A stretch of DNA of 64,000 nucleotides from Modestobacter marinus (GTDB taxonomy: Bacteria > Actinomycetota > Actinomycetes > Mycobacteriales > Geodermatophilaceae): the NCBI RefSeq assembly GCF_011758655.1, contig NZ_JAAMPA010000003.1, forward strand, positions 248,001-312,000, in the 5' to 3' direction. The notes below the pieces were generated by a model. The model saw nothing but the letters and a program-made list of their open reading frames with translations, searched no databases and had not been told where the DNA came from. This document shows positions 1 through 7,732 of the stretch, one piece after another (positions within the stretch are counted from its first letter, which is position 1; every line of letters starts with the position of its first letter). Both the position numbers and the translations under genes were made by a program.

Positions 1-824
1 AGGCTGGCTACGTCGGCGAGGACGTCGAGAACATCCTGCTCAAGCTGATCCAGGCGGCCGACTACGACGTCAAGCGCGCCGAGACCGGGATCATCTACAT
101 CGACGAGGTCGACAAGATCGCCCGCAAAAGCGAGAACCCGTCGATCACCCGCGACGTCTCCGGTGAGGGCGTGCAGCAGGCGCTGCTGAAGATCCTCGAG
201 GGCACGACCGCGTCGGTGCCCCCGCAGGGTGGCCGCAAGCACCCGCACCAGGAGTTCATCCAGATCGACACCACCAACGTGCTGTTCATCGTCGGTGGCG
301 CCTTCGCCGGGCTGGACCAGGTAATCGAGGCCCGCACCGGCAAGCAGGGCATCGGCTTCGGCGCCGAGGTCCGCGGCAAGGCCGAGATCGAGGAGGCCAA
401 CGCCTTCGCCCAGGTCATGCCCGAGGACCTGCTGAAGTTCGGCATGATCCCCGAGTTCATCGGCCGGCTGCCGGTGATCACCAGCGTGCAGAAGCTCGAC
501 CGCACCGCGCTGATGAACATCCTCACCGAGCCGAAGAACGCCCTGGTGCGCCAGTACCGGCGGCTGTTCGAGCTGGACGGGGTGGAGCTGGAGTTCACCG
601 ACGACGCGCTCGAGTCGATCGCCGACCAGGCCATCCTGCGGGGCACCGGTGCCCGCGGGCTGCGGGCGATCATGGAGGAGGTGCTCCAGTCGGTGATGTA
701 CGACATCCCCAGCCGCGAGGACGTCGCCACCGTCGTCATCACCCGCGAGGTCGTGCTGGAGCACGTGAACCCGACGATCGTCCCCCGCAAGCCCGCCCGC
801 GCCCCCCGCGAGAAGTCCGCCTAG
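1..824 (+). CDS. clpX: ATP-dependent Clp protease ATP-binding subunit ClpX (3' part)
   Basis: C-terminal 273 residues of ClpX, the AAA+ unfoldase that recognises tagged proteins and feeds them to ClpP in the cytosol. The gene enters from the left edge with its frame at base 3. The visible part opens with [10 protein letters not shown] and carries the Walker B segment [13 protein letters not shown], then the sensor and pore region ([16 protein letters not shown]) and the C-terminal AAA small domain ([11 protein letters not shown]). The N-terminal zinc finger and Walker A lie outside the window. The stop is TAG and a GC-rich hairpin follows 20 bp later. Identification is firm; only the length is unknown. 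Confidence 0.95.
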   Translation, partial: AGYVGEDVENILLKLIQAADYDVKRAETGIIYIDEVDKIARKSENPSITRDVSGEGVQQALLKILEGTTASVPPQGGRKHPHQEFIQIDTTNVLFIVGGAFAGLDQVIEARTGKQGIGFGAEVRGKAEIEEANAFAQVMPEDLLKFGMIPEFIGRLPVITSVQKLDRTALMNILTEPKNALVRQYRRLFELDGVELEFTDDALESIADQAILRGTGARGLRAIMEEVLQSVMYDIPSREDVATVVITREVVLEHVNPTIVPRKPARAPREKSA

Positions 825-843
825 GCCACCGGGTCACCCGACA

Positions 844-870
844 GCCCGTTCCCCTTCCGGGGGAGCGGGC
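844..870 (+). terminator. Hairpin after clpX
   Basis: Stem GCCCGTTCCCC / GGGGGAGCGGGC with a short TTCC loop, 20 bp past the clpX stop. It has no T-tract, which is usual for actinobacterial terminators. The rest of the interval up to base 1002 contains only the promoter/operator region of the next gene. Confidence 0.55.
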
Positions 871-956
871 CGTCGCCGTTCCCAGCAGGAAGAGCGTGCG
901 GGAACTGCTGCTCAGGGCGGTCCGGGCTGGCACTCCGCGCCCGCTGTAGGCCCCCT

Positions 957-975
957 CCACAGGTGGCACCTGTGG
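957..975. promoter_or_regulatory. Candidate operator and promoter of the DUF559-type gene
   Basis: Hyphenated palindrome CCACAGGTGGCACCTGTGG (9-bp arms, one central base). It lies across the expected -35 position of a promoter whose -10 box is CAGGCT at 991-996, six bases before the GTG at 1003. The placement suits a repressor site, and AbiEi-type antitoxins are known to autoregulate; that this gene does so is inference. Confidence 0.45.
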
Positions 976-1002
976 GTGGTCGGGGGCGGGCAGGCTTGCG
1001 CC

Positions 1003-1917
1003 GTGCGACCTGATCCCGATGCCGTCGTCGGACCCACCGGGTGGACGACCTGGGCGCAGCTGACCCGGCAGCTCAGCCCGACGACCGTGCGGGCCTGGGT
1101 GGCCACCGGGCGGCTCGTCCAGCTCGGCCCGGCCCGCTACGCGACCCCGGCAGCGGCCGGGCGGTGGCGCACCAGGGTGGCCGCAGCGCTGCACGAGAGG
1201 GACGCGGTCGCCAGCCACACCACCGCGCTGGCGCTGTGGGGACTGCTGGCACCGCCGGCCGGCCCAGTGCACGTCACCGTCCACACCGGCGCCAGCGGCC
1301 GGGGGTCGGCGGCGGTGGTCCGCCACCGGGGGCTGGACGTGGACTGGCACCGCCGGAGGGCCGACGGGCTGCCGGTGACCTCGGTCGAGCGTTCGCTGGT
1401 CGACGCCTGGGCGTGCCCGGCCGGGGTCGACCGGGAGGACCTCCGAGGTGCGGCGATCACCGCCGTCCGGAACCGGCTGTGCACGGCATCCGCGGTCGCG
1501 GACGAGCTCGTCCTGCGGCCACGCCTGCCTGGTCGCCGCGAGCTGGTCGAGCTGGTGCAGCTGCTCGCCGACGGCTGCCAGAGCGAGCTGGAGATCTGGG
1601 GCTGCCTCCGGGTGCTGCGCGGGCCAGGCATGCCCCGCTTCGTTCAGCAACGCCCGCTCGTCCTGGCTGGGAAGCGGGTCTTCCTGGACGTCGCCTACGA
1701 GGAGGTGCTGCTGGCGGTCGAGCTGGACGGCGCCGCGTGGCACGGCTCTCGGGAGCAGCGGGAGCGTGACATCCGCCGGGATGCGCTGGCCGCGACACTC
1801 GGGTGGCAGACGCTCCGGTTCGGCCACCGCCGGCTCACCGGATCACCCGACGAGTGCCGCCGCCTCATCTGCGCCACCCACGACGCGCGCCGCCGGTTGT
1901 TCGACGGTGGGCGCTGA
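1003..1917 (+). CDS. AbiEi-like antitoxin-domain / DUF559 protein
   Basis: 304-residue protein of the family common in actinobacteria that combines an N-terminal winged-helix region (about residues 5-70) resembling AbiEi-type antitoxins with a C-terminal DUF559 (Vsr/restriction-endonuclease-like) domain. The C-terminal part (about 200-300) contains FLDVAYEEVLLAVELDG...WHG and later RRDALAATLGWQTLRF, the usual D/E-x-D/E endonuclease-like core. No toxin gene lies beside it, so a classic toxin-antitoxin pair is not supported. Start GTG 1003 was chosen because CAGGCT sits six bases upstream (leaderless arrangement); GTG 976 is an in-frame alternative. The stop lies inside a long inverted repeat. 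The cellular role is unknown. Confidence 0.75.
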   Translation: MRPDPDAVVGPTGWTTWAQLTRQLSPTTVRAWVATGRLVQLGPARYATPAAAGRWRTRVAAALHERDAVASHTTALALWGLLAPPAGPVHVTVHTGASGRGSAAVVRHRGLDVDWHRRRADGLPVTSVERSLVDAWACPAGVDREDLRGAAITAVRNRLCTASAVADELVLRPRLPGRRELVELVQLLADGCQSELEIWGCLRVLRGPGMPRFVQQRPLVLAGKRVFLDVAYEEVLLAVELDGAAWHGSREQRERDIRRDALAATLGWQTLRFGHRRLTGSPDECRRLICATHDARRRLFDGGR

Positions 1918-1960
1918 GTGACAGGTCCTGGGTGCGGGACCGGCACTCAGCGCCCACCGT
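1904..1960. terminator. Bidirectional terminator, 17-bp perfect stem
   Basis: Arms 1904-1920 and 1944-1960 (starting ACGGTGGGCGCTGAG) are perfect reverse complements. An inner GGTCC/GGACC stem sits in the loop. It lies between the convergent DUF559-type gene and valS; its left arm encodes the last residues and the stop of the former, and its right arm ends eight bases before the valS stop. It can therefore serve both transcripts. Confidence 0.8.
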
Positions 1961-1967
1961 TCGGCGG

Positions 1968-4556
1968 TCAGCTCTCGGTGGGGGTCTCGGCCAGGACGAC
2001 GTCGACGTGGAGCGGGCCCTCGCCGGCCACCACGGTCAGTTCCGCGATCCGGCCGGCGTCCACCAGGTCACCCCGGGCGGCCTCGACCGCGGCCTTCCGC
2101 GCCTCGGGGACGGTCACCGTCGTCGTCGCGACGTCGGTGCGCATCGAGGTCTTCGCGTCGGACTTCGCCTTGCGGACCAGCGACAGCACCTCGGCCGCCG
2201 CCGTCACCACCGCCGGGTCGCCGCCGGTCGGCAGCTCGGTGGCGGTGGGCCACAGGGCGCGGTGCACCGAGCCGGTCTGCCACCAGGACCAGACCTCCTC
2301 GGTCACGAACGGCAGCACCGGGGCGAGCAGCCGCAGCTGCACCGACAGCGCCAGCGCCAGCGTCGCCTGCGCGGACGCGGCCTCGGGGCCGGTGCCGTAC
2401 GCCCGGGTCTTCACCAGCTCCACGTAGTCGTCGCAGAACGACCAGAAGAACGACTCGGTGACCTCGAGCGCCCGGGTGTAGTTGTAGGCCTCCATCGCCG
2501 CGGTCGCCTCGTCGACGACCTGGGCCAGCGACGCGAGCAGCCCGCGGTCGATCGGCTCGGTGACCGCCTCGGCGGTCAGGTCGGGGGAGGCGCCCAGCCC
2601 GAGCACGAACTTGCCGATGTTGAGCACCTTCATCGCCAGCCGCCGGCCGACCTTCATCTGCGCCTCGTCGAACGGGCTGTCCGCCCCCGGCCGGGCGCCG
2701 GCGGCGCGCCAGCGCACCGCGTCGGTGCCGTAGCGCTCCAGCACGTCGATCGGGGTCGTCGCGTTGCCCTTGGACTTCGACATCTTCTTGCGGTCGGGGT
2801 CGACGACGAAGCCCGAGATGGTCGCGTGCGTGAACGGCACCGAACCGTGCTCGAAGTGCGCCCGGACGACGGTGGAGAACAGCCAGGTGCGGATGATGTC
2901 GTGCGCCTGGGGCCGCTGGTCCATCGGGAAGACGTGCGCGAACAGCTCCGGGTCGGTCTCCCAGCCGGAGGCGACCTGCGGCGACAGCGAGGAGGTGGCC
3001 CAGGTGTCCATCACGTCGGGGTCGGCCATGAACCCGCCGGGCACCCCGCGCTGGTCGGCGGTGAAGCCCTCGGGGACGTCGGAGGACGGGTCGACCGGCA
3101 GTGCGGACTCCGGCGCCAGGATCGGCGAGGTGTAGTCGGGCTCGCCCTCGGCGTCGAGTGAGTACCAGACCGGGAACGGGACGCCGAAGAACCGCTGCCG
3201 GCTGATCAGCCAGTCGCCGTTGAGCCCCTCGACCCAGTTGTCGTAGCGGTGCCGCATGTGCTCGGGCACCCACTGGATCTCCCGGCCGCGGGCCAGCAGG
3301 GCGTCCCGCAGGTCGCCGTCCCGGCCGCCGTTGCGGATGTACCACTGGCGGGTGGTGACGATCTCCAGCGGGCGCTCGCCCTTCTCGAAGAACTTCACCG
3401 GGTGGGTGATCGGCTTCGGGTCACCGACCAGGTCACCGGACTCGCGGAGCAGCTCGACGATCCGCTGCTGGGCGGAGAACGAGGTCTTGCCGGCCAGCTC
3501 GCCGTACACGTCGGCGGGGACGCCGGCCGGGGCGTCGGCGACGAAGCGGCCGTCCCAGCCGATCACGGCCCGGGTCGGCAGCTGCAGCTCCCGCCACCAA
3601 GTGACGTCGTTGAGGTCGCCGAAGGTGCAGATCATCGCGATGCCCGAGCCCTTGTCCGGCTCGGCCAGCCGGTGCGCGACGACCGGGACCTCGACCCCGA
3701 ACAGGGGAGTGCGGACGGTCTTCCCGAACAGCGGCTGGTACCGCTCGTCGTCCGGGTGGGCGACCAGGGCGACGCACGCGGGCAGCAGCTCGGGGCGGGT
3801 GGTCTCGATGAAGACCGGGCCGTCGGCACCGTGGAAGCCGATGCGGTGGTAGGCGCCCGGCCGCTCCCGGTCCTCCAGCTCGGCCTGGGCGACCGCGGTG
3901 CGGAAGGTGACGTCCCAGAGGGTCGGCGCCTCTTGGGCGTAGGCCTCACCACGGGCCAGGTTGTGCAGGAACATCTTCTGCGCGGTGGCCCGGGAGGACT
4001 CCGAGATCGTCCGGTAGACGTTGGACCAGTCGACCGACAGCCCGACCCGGCGCCACAGCTCCTCGAAGGCGGCCTCGTCGACCGCGGTGAGCCGCTCACA
4101 GAGCTCGACGAAGTTGCGCCGGGAGATCGGCAGCTGGTCCTTGCCCGGCTTCTCCGGCGGGGTGAACGACTCGTCGTAGGGCAGCGAGGGGTCGCAGCGC
4201 ACGCCGTAGTAGTTCTGCACCCGGCGCTCGGTCGGCAGGCCGTTGTCGTCCCAGCCCATCGGGTAGAAGACGTGCTTGCCGCGCATCCGGTGGTAGCGGG
4301 CGACGATGTCGGTGTGCGTGTAGCTGAACACGTGGCCGACGTGCAGCGAGCCGCTCGCGGTGGGCGGCGGGGTGTCGATCGCGTAGGTCTGCGCGCGGGG
4401 GGCGGCCAGCGCGGCGTCCCGGTCGAAGGCGTAGGTGTCGTCCTCGGCCCAGCGGGCGACCCACTTGGTCTCCAGCCCGTCGATGGAGGGCTTGTCGGGT
4501 ACACCGACGGCGGTCCCCGGGGGAGTGCTGTCCAGGGGGCGGGTGTCAGCGACCAT
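1968..4556 (-). CDS. valS: Valine--tRNA ligase
   Basis: 862-residue class I aminoacyl-tRNA synthetase that charges tRNA-Val. HIGH-type motif GSLHVGH is near residue 60, the editing/CP1 domain follows, and the KMSKS loop is present as KKMSKSKGN. The anticodon-binding domain ends without the long C-terminal coiled-coil arm of E. coli ValS, and the segment [10 protein letters not shown] is typical of the archaeal/rickettsial-like 'type 2' ValS; that subtype call is from memory of the family. Start ATG 4556 was chosen because TAGGAT lies seven bases upstream (leaderless). The open frame extends further upstream but runs into divergent folC. Confidence 0.95.
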   Translation of the reverse strand: MVADTRPLDSTPPGTAVGVPDKPSIDGLETKWVARWAEDDTYAFDRDAALAAPRAQTYAIDTPPPTASGSLHVGHVFSYTHTDIVARYHRMRGKHVFYPMGWDDNGLPTERRVQNYYGVRCDPSLPYDESFTPPEKPGKDQLPISRRNFVELCERLTAVDEAAFEELWRRVGLSVDWSNVYRTISESSRATAQKMFLHNLARGEAYAQEAPTLWDVTFRTAVAQAELEDRERPGAYHRIGFHGADGPVFIETTRPELLPACVALVAHPDDERYQPLFGKTVRTPLFGVEVPVVAHRLAEPDKGSGIAMICTFGDLNDVTWWRELQLPTRAVIGWDGRFVADAPAGVPADVYGELAGKTSFSAQQRIVELLRESGDLVGDPKPITHPVKFFEKGERPLEIVTTRQWYIRNGGRDGDLRDALLARGREIQWVPEHMRHRYDNWVEGLNGDWLISRQRFFGVPFPVWYSLDAEGEPDYTSPILAPESALPVDPSSDVPEGFTADQRGVPGGFMADPDVMDTWATSSLSPQVASGWETDPELFAHVFPMDQRPQAHDIIRTWLFSTVVRAHFEHGSVPFTHATISGFVVDPDRKKMSKSKGNATTPIDVLERYGTDAVRWRAAGARPGADSPFDEAQMKVGRRLAMKVLNIGKFVLGLGASPDLTAEAVTEPIDRGLLASLAQVVDEATAAMEAYNYTRALEVTESFFWSFCDDYVELVKTRAYGTGPEAASAQATLALALSVQLRLLAPVLPFVTEEVWSWWQTGSVHRALWPTATELPTGGDPAVVTAAAEVLSLVRKAKSDAKTSMRTDVATTTVTVPEARKAAVEAARGDLVDAGRIAELTVVAGEGPLHVDVVLAETPTES

Positions 4557-4575
4557 GACTGGCATCCTAAGAGCG
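4557..4575. promoter_or_regulatory. Divergent leaderless promoters of valS and folC
   Basis: Only 19 bp separate the two start codons. On the minus strand TAGGAT (4564-4569) lies seven bases before the valS ATG. On the plus strand CATCCT (4563-4568) lies seven bases before the folC ATG. The two -10 boxes are essentially the same hexamer read on opposite strands, so there is no room for ribosome-binding sites and the transcripts would begin at or next to the start codons. Confidence 0.6.
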
Positions 4576-5973
4576 ATGAGCACCTCACTTCCCCGTGACC
4601 TGGCCCGGGTCGAGCAGGCGCTCCTGGCGCGGTGGCCGGAGAACCGGCTCGAGCCGTCGCTGACCCGCATCTCCGCCCTGGTCGACCTGCTGGGCTCCCC
4701 GCACCGGGCGATGCCCGTCGTCCAGGTCACCGGCACCAACGGCAAGACCACGACCGCGCGCATGATCGACGAGCTGCTGCGCGGCTTCGGCCTGCGGGTG
4801 GGCCGGTTCACCAGCCCGCACCTGGAGTCGATGCGCGAGCGGATCGTGCTCGACGGCGAGCCGCTGCCGGCCGAGCGCTTCGTCGAGGTCTACGACGACA
4901 TCGCGCCCTACGTGCAGATGGTCGACGCGGGCAGCGACGTCCCGATGTCCTTCTTCGAGGTGACGGTGGCGATGGCCTACGCCGCCTTCGCCGAGGCACC
5001 GGTCGACGTCGCCGTCATCGAGGTCGGCATGGGCGGCACCTGGGACGCGACCAACGTCGCCGACGCCCGGGTCGCCGTCGTCACCCCGGTCTCGCTGGAC
5101 CACGCCGAGTACCTCGGGCCGGACGTCGCCACGATCGCCACCGAGAAGGCCGGGATCATCAAGCCGACCGCCGAGGACGCCGTGCTGCCCGACGGGCGCC
5201 CGGACGGCGGCGTCGTCGCGGTGCTCGCCCACCAGCCGGCCGGTGCGCTGGAGGCGCTGGTGCGGCGGGCGATCGAGGTCGACGCGACCGTGGCCCGGGA
5301 GGGCACCGAGTTCGGCGTGCTCGAGCGCCGGGTCGCCGTCGGCGGGCAGCAGGTGCGCCTGCAGGGCCTGGGCGGCGAGTACGACGAGGTGTTCCTGCCG
5401 CTGTTCGGCGCGCACCAGGCGCAGAACGCCGCCGTGGCGCTGGCCGCGGTGGAGGCGTTCCTGGGCGCGGGGTCGGCCACCGGCCCGGTCGCCCAGGACG
5501 TCGTCCGGGAGTCCTTCGCCGCGGTCCGCTCGCCCGGCCGGCTGGAGCGGGTGCGCACCTCCCCGGCGGTGCTGGTCGACGCCGCGCACAACCCGGCCGG
5601 CATGGCGGCCACCGTCGAGGCGGTCCGGGAGTCCTTCGACTTCACCCGGCTGGTCGGCGTCGTCGGCTGCGTCCAGGGCAAGGACGTCCCCGGCATGCTC
5701 GCCGAGCTGGAGGGCCTGTGCGCCGAGCTGGTGGTCACCCAGAACAGCTCGCCGCGGGCCATCCCGGCCGACGAGCTGGGGGCCCTGGCGGTCGACGTCT
5801 TCGGTGCCGACCGGGTCAGCGTGCACCCGCTGCTCACCGACGCGCTGGAGTCGGCGATGGAGCTGGCCGAGGCCGGCCCGGACGACGCACTCGGCGGGTC
5901 CGGCGTGCTGGTCACCGGCAGCGTGATCACCGCGGGGGAGGCCCGGGCCCTGCTGTCCGGCACGCAGCGGTGA
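4576..5973 (+). CDS. folC: Bifunctional folylpolyglutamate synthase/dihydrofolate synthase
   Basis: 465-residue Mur-ligase-fold enzyme that adds L-glutamate to dihydropteroate and to tetrahydrofolates using ATP. The P-loop is [12 protein letters not shown] (about residues 51-62). The folate-binding loop ([12 protein letters not shown]), the catalytic region ([13 protein letters not shown]), the carbamylated-Lys region ([11 protein letters not shown]) and the C-terminal DAAHNPAG motif all follow in order. Length is normal. ATG 4576 is preceded by CATCCT in a 19-bp shared divergent promoter with valS. The stop codon overlaps the start of the next gene (GTGA), indicating coupling to the DUF4233 membrane protein. 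Confidence 0.95.
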   Translation: MSTSLPRDLARVEQALLARWPENRLEPSLTRISALVDLLGSPHRAMPVVQVTGTNGKTTTARMIDELLRGFGLRVGRFTSPHLESMRERIVLDGEPLPAERFVEVYDDIAPYVQMVDAGSDVPMSFFEVTVAMAYAAFAEAPVDVAVIEVGMGGTWDATNVADARVAVVTPVSLDHAEYLGPDVATIATEKAGIIKPTAEDAVLPDGRPDGGVVAVLAHQPAGALEALVRRAIEVDATVAREGTEFGVLERRVAVGGQQVRLQGLGGEYDEVFLPLFGAHQAQNAAVALAAVEAFLGAGSATGPVAQDVVRESFAAVRSPGRLERVRTSPAVLVDAAHNPAGMAATVEAVRESFDFTRLVGVVGCVQGKDVPGMLAELEGLCAELVVTQNSSPRAIPADELGALAVDVFGADRVSVHPLLTDALESAMELAEAGPDDALGGSGVLVTGSVITAGEARALLSGTQR

Positions 5974-6359
5974 CCGCACCCGACCCGGTGCGCGCCGGCA
6001 AGGCCCTCGGCGGGGCCGCCGCGGCGATCCTGTTCCTGGAGGGGATCGCCGTCCTCTTCGTGCCGCGGGGCATCGCCCAGACCGACGACGGGCTGACCGG
6101 CACCCGGCTGACCGTGCTGCTCGTGCTGGCGGCGCTGCTGATCCTGGCCAGCGGGGTGCAGCGCCGTCCGCAGGGTCTGGTCATCGGCACGGCGCTGCAG
6201 GTCCCGCTGCTGCTCACCGGGCTGCTCAGCGGGGCGATGTGGCTGGTCGGCGGCCTGTTCGTGGCGATCTGGCTCTACCTGCTGCAGGTCCGCAAGGAGC
6301 TGCTCGGCTCGCAGTTCGGCCCGCCGCCGGCCGCACCCCCGCCACCGCCCGCGGGCTGA
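5970..6359 (+). CDS. DUF4233 membrane protein
   Basis: 129-residue protein with three to four hydrophobic segments (about 15-33, 46-63, 72-90, 90-103) and a proline-rich C-terminus (PPPAAPPPPPAG). It matches the small membrane family DUF4233 that follows folC throughout actinobacteria. The GTG start overlaps the folC stop by four bases, so it is translationally coupled. Its biochemical function is not known; the conserved position suggests a membrane role linked to the folC transcript, but nothing in the sequence identifies it. Confidence 0.8.
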   Translation: MTAPDPVRAGKALGGAAAAILFLEGIAVLFVPRGIAQTDDGLTGTRLTVLLVLAALLILASGVQRRPQGLVIGTALQVPLLLTGLLSGAMWLVGGLFVAIWLYLLQVRKELLGSQFGPPPAAPPPPPAG

Positions 6360-6367
6360 CCGGCGCG

Positions 6368-6901
6368 CTAGGCCGCCGAGGCGTCGCCGAGCTGCCCGCG
6401 CAGGCGGTCGGCGTCGGTGCCCAGCTGCCGGAGCAGCCGGGTCACCAGCGGGTCGTCGACCGCGAGCAGCCCGGCCAGCACGGCACCGCTGTCGATCGCC
6501 CGGGCCCGGCGGCGCGCCCTGGACCGCAGCACGTGCCGCAGCGACTCCTCGAGCGCGCGCTTGCTGCCGTCGGCGAACGGGATGTGCCCCGCCGGGCTGC
6601 CGCTGCGGTCGAGCGCGCCCGGCCCGAAGGCCGCCTCCGCAGCTGCTCGCACCCGGTCGAGGTCGATGCCCACGGCGGCGAGGGCATCGGCGTCCAGGTC
6701 GCCGCCGGAGCGTGCCATCGCCGACCGGACCGACGCGTGGTCGGCGCCCACGGCCCGCAGCACGGTGCCACCGCGGCCGGGGTCCTCGGACAGCGCGAGC
6801 AGCAGGTGCACCGGTTCGATCTGCTCGGCCCGATGCTCCCGGGCCTCTTCCTGGGCCATGACGACGACCCGCCGGGCCTCGTCGGTGAAGCGCTCGAACA
6901 C
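6368..6901 (-). CDS. Clp N-terminal-domain protein (no ATPase)
   Basis: 177-residue protein beginning FERFTDEARRVVVMAQEEAR, the double Clp_N repeat found at the N-terminus of ClpC/ClpA. The second repeat is visible around KRALEESLRHVL (about residues 115-165). It has no AAA+ domain, so it is a stand-alone adaptor-like protein, not a chaperone. GTG 6901 was chosen by homology and by an upstream GAAGGG element. It lies one base after the HTH gene stop and is surely its operon partner. The stop is TAG. Expression should follow the double operator at 7128-7170. Confidence 0.8.
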   Translation of the reverse strand: MFERFTDEARRVVVMAQEEAREHRAEQIEPVHLLLALSEDPGRGGTVLRAVGADHASVRSAMARSGGDLDADALAAVGIDLDRVRAAAEAAFGPGALDRSGSPAGHIPFADGSKRALEESLRHVLRSRARRRARAIDSGAVLAGLLAVDDPLVTRLLRQLGTDADRLRGQLGDASAA

Positions 6902-6902
6902 G

Positions 6903-7124
6903 TCAACGGTCCCTTCTCGAGGTGGCGTGCTTCTTGTGGACCGCCTGCCGGCTGACGCCGAGGGCGTCGGCGATCTGCTGCCACGACCAGCCGCGGGCCC
7001 GGGCCGAGGAGACCTGGAGGGCCTCGAGGCGGTCGGCCAGGTCGCGCAGGGCCCGGATGGCGCGCAGCCCGGTGTCCGGGTCGTCGGCCGCGGCGGCGGT
7101 GGTGACGTCGGTGGGGGAGGCCAT
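6903..7124 (-). CDS. Small HTH regulator, likely autorepressor
   Basis: 73-residue protein with a C-terminal helix-turn-helix GWSWQQIADALGVSRQAVHKKH (about residues 45-66) and an acidic N-terminus. It is divergent from ndk and first in an operon with the Clp-N-domain protein. Its promoter is near-consensus (TTGACA-17-TATGTT) and both promoter hexamers lie inside two identical palindromes, GTCAAC-N4-GTTGAC, ending four bases before the ATG. That geometry implies direct autorepression; the binding itself is inference. The ATG at 7124 is the only start consistent with that promoter. Confidence 0.8.
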   Translation of the reverse strand: MASPTDVTTAAAADDPDTGLRAIRALRDLADRLEALQVSSARARGWSWQQIADALGVSRQAVHKKHATSRRDR

Positions 7125-7127
7125 GTC

Positions 7128-7170
7128 GTCAACATAGGTTGACGGGTCCCACCTGTCAACCGAAGTTGAC
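7128..7170. promoter_or_regulatory. Double operator and promoter of the HTH/Clp-N operon
   Basis: Two perfect 16-bp palindromes, GTCAACATAGGTTGAC (7128-7143) and GTCAACCGAAGTTGAC (7155-7170), with centres 27 bp apart. On the minus strand they contain -35 TTGACA (7154-7159) and, 17 bp away, -10 TATGTT (7131-7136), six bases before the HTH start. The right palindrome is also about 20 bp upstream of the ndk -10 box (TACGCT, 7184-7189), so ndk could be co-regulated. Confidence 0.75.
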
Positions 7171-7196
7171 TGATGGGGTCCCGTACGCTCCCGGCC

Positions 7197-7616
7197 GTGT
7201 CTGCACCCACTGCTGAGCGTTCGCTGGTCCTGGTCAAGCCCGACGGCGTGGCCCGCGGCCTGGTCGGCCAGGTCATCGCCCGCCTCGAGGCCAAGGGCCT
7301 GCGCCTGGTCGCCGCCGAGCTGCGCACCCTGACCACCGAGGTCGCCGAGGAGCACTACGGCGAGCACCGCGAGCGGCCGTTCTTCGGCTCGCTGGTCGAG
7401 TTCATCACCGGGGGGCCGCTGCTGGCCCTCGTGGTCGAGGGACCGCGGGCCATCGAGGCGTTCCGCGCGCTGGCCGGCGCCACCGACCCGGTGAAGGCCG
7501 CTCCCGGCACCATCCGCGGCGACTTCGCCCTCGAGGTGCAGGCCAACATCGTGCACGGCTCCGACTCGCCCGAGTCGGCCGCCCGGGAGATCGCGCTCTT
7601 CTTCCCCGCTCTCTGA
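7197..7616 (+). CDS. ndk: Nucleoside-diphosphate kinase
   Basis: 139-residue NDK that transfers the gamma phosphate between NTPs and NDPs by a ping-pong mechanism. The N-terminal [16 protein letters not shown] is the nucleotide-binding signature, and the catalytic His is near residue 120 in [12 protein letters not shown]. Length is normal. GTG 7197 was preferred over ATG 7173 because the family starts here and TACGCT lies seven bases upstream (leaderless). It is divergent from the HTH/Clp-N operon and followed by a dispersed terminator-like repeat. Confidence 0.95.
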   Translation: MSAPTAERSLVLVKPDGVARGLVGQVIARLEAKGLRLVAAELRTLTTEVAEEHYGEHRERPFFGSLVEFITGGPLLALVVEGPRAIEAFRALAGATDPVKAAPGTIRGDFALEVQANIVHGSDSPESAAREIALFFPAL

Positions 7617-7686
7617 CGAAGGCCCCCCCTCGCCTCCCCTCGCTCGCGAGCTCGCGACGGGCCCCGGCGAGGGGGCCGGGGGGCGA
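7616..7686 (+). terminator. Terminator-like dispersed repeat, copy 1 (after ndk)
   Basis: GAAGGCCCCCCCTCGCC, then a CTCGCTCGCGAGCTCGCG core, then GGCGAGGGGGCCGGGG. The ends pair as GGCCCCCCTCGCC / GGCGAGGGGGCC. Similar elements follow def, hemW and the response regulator gene in this window. A TACCCT -10 box for the radical SAM gene lies just downstream at 7718-7723. Confidence 0.65.
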
Positions 7687-7732
7687 AGTCACGACCTCGG
7701 CCCCCGGGGGCAGCGGCTACCCTGGGCGGGTC

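Noticed and set aside
1968-4811. Longer N-terminus for valS
   Set aside because: The extra 85 residues are low complexity, run over the divergent folC start and lie upstream of the TAGGAT promoter box.
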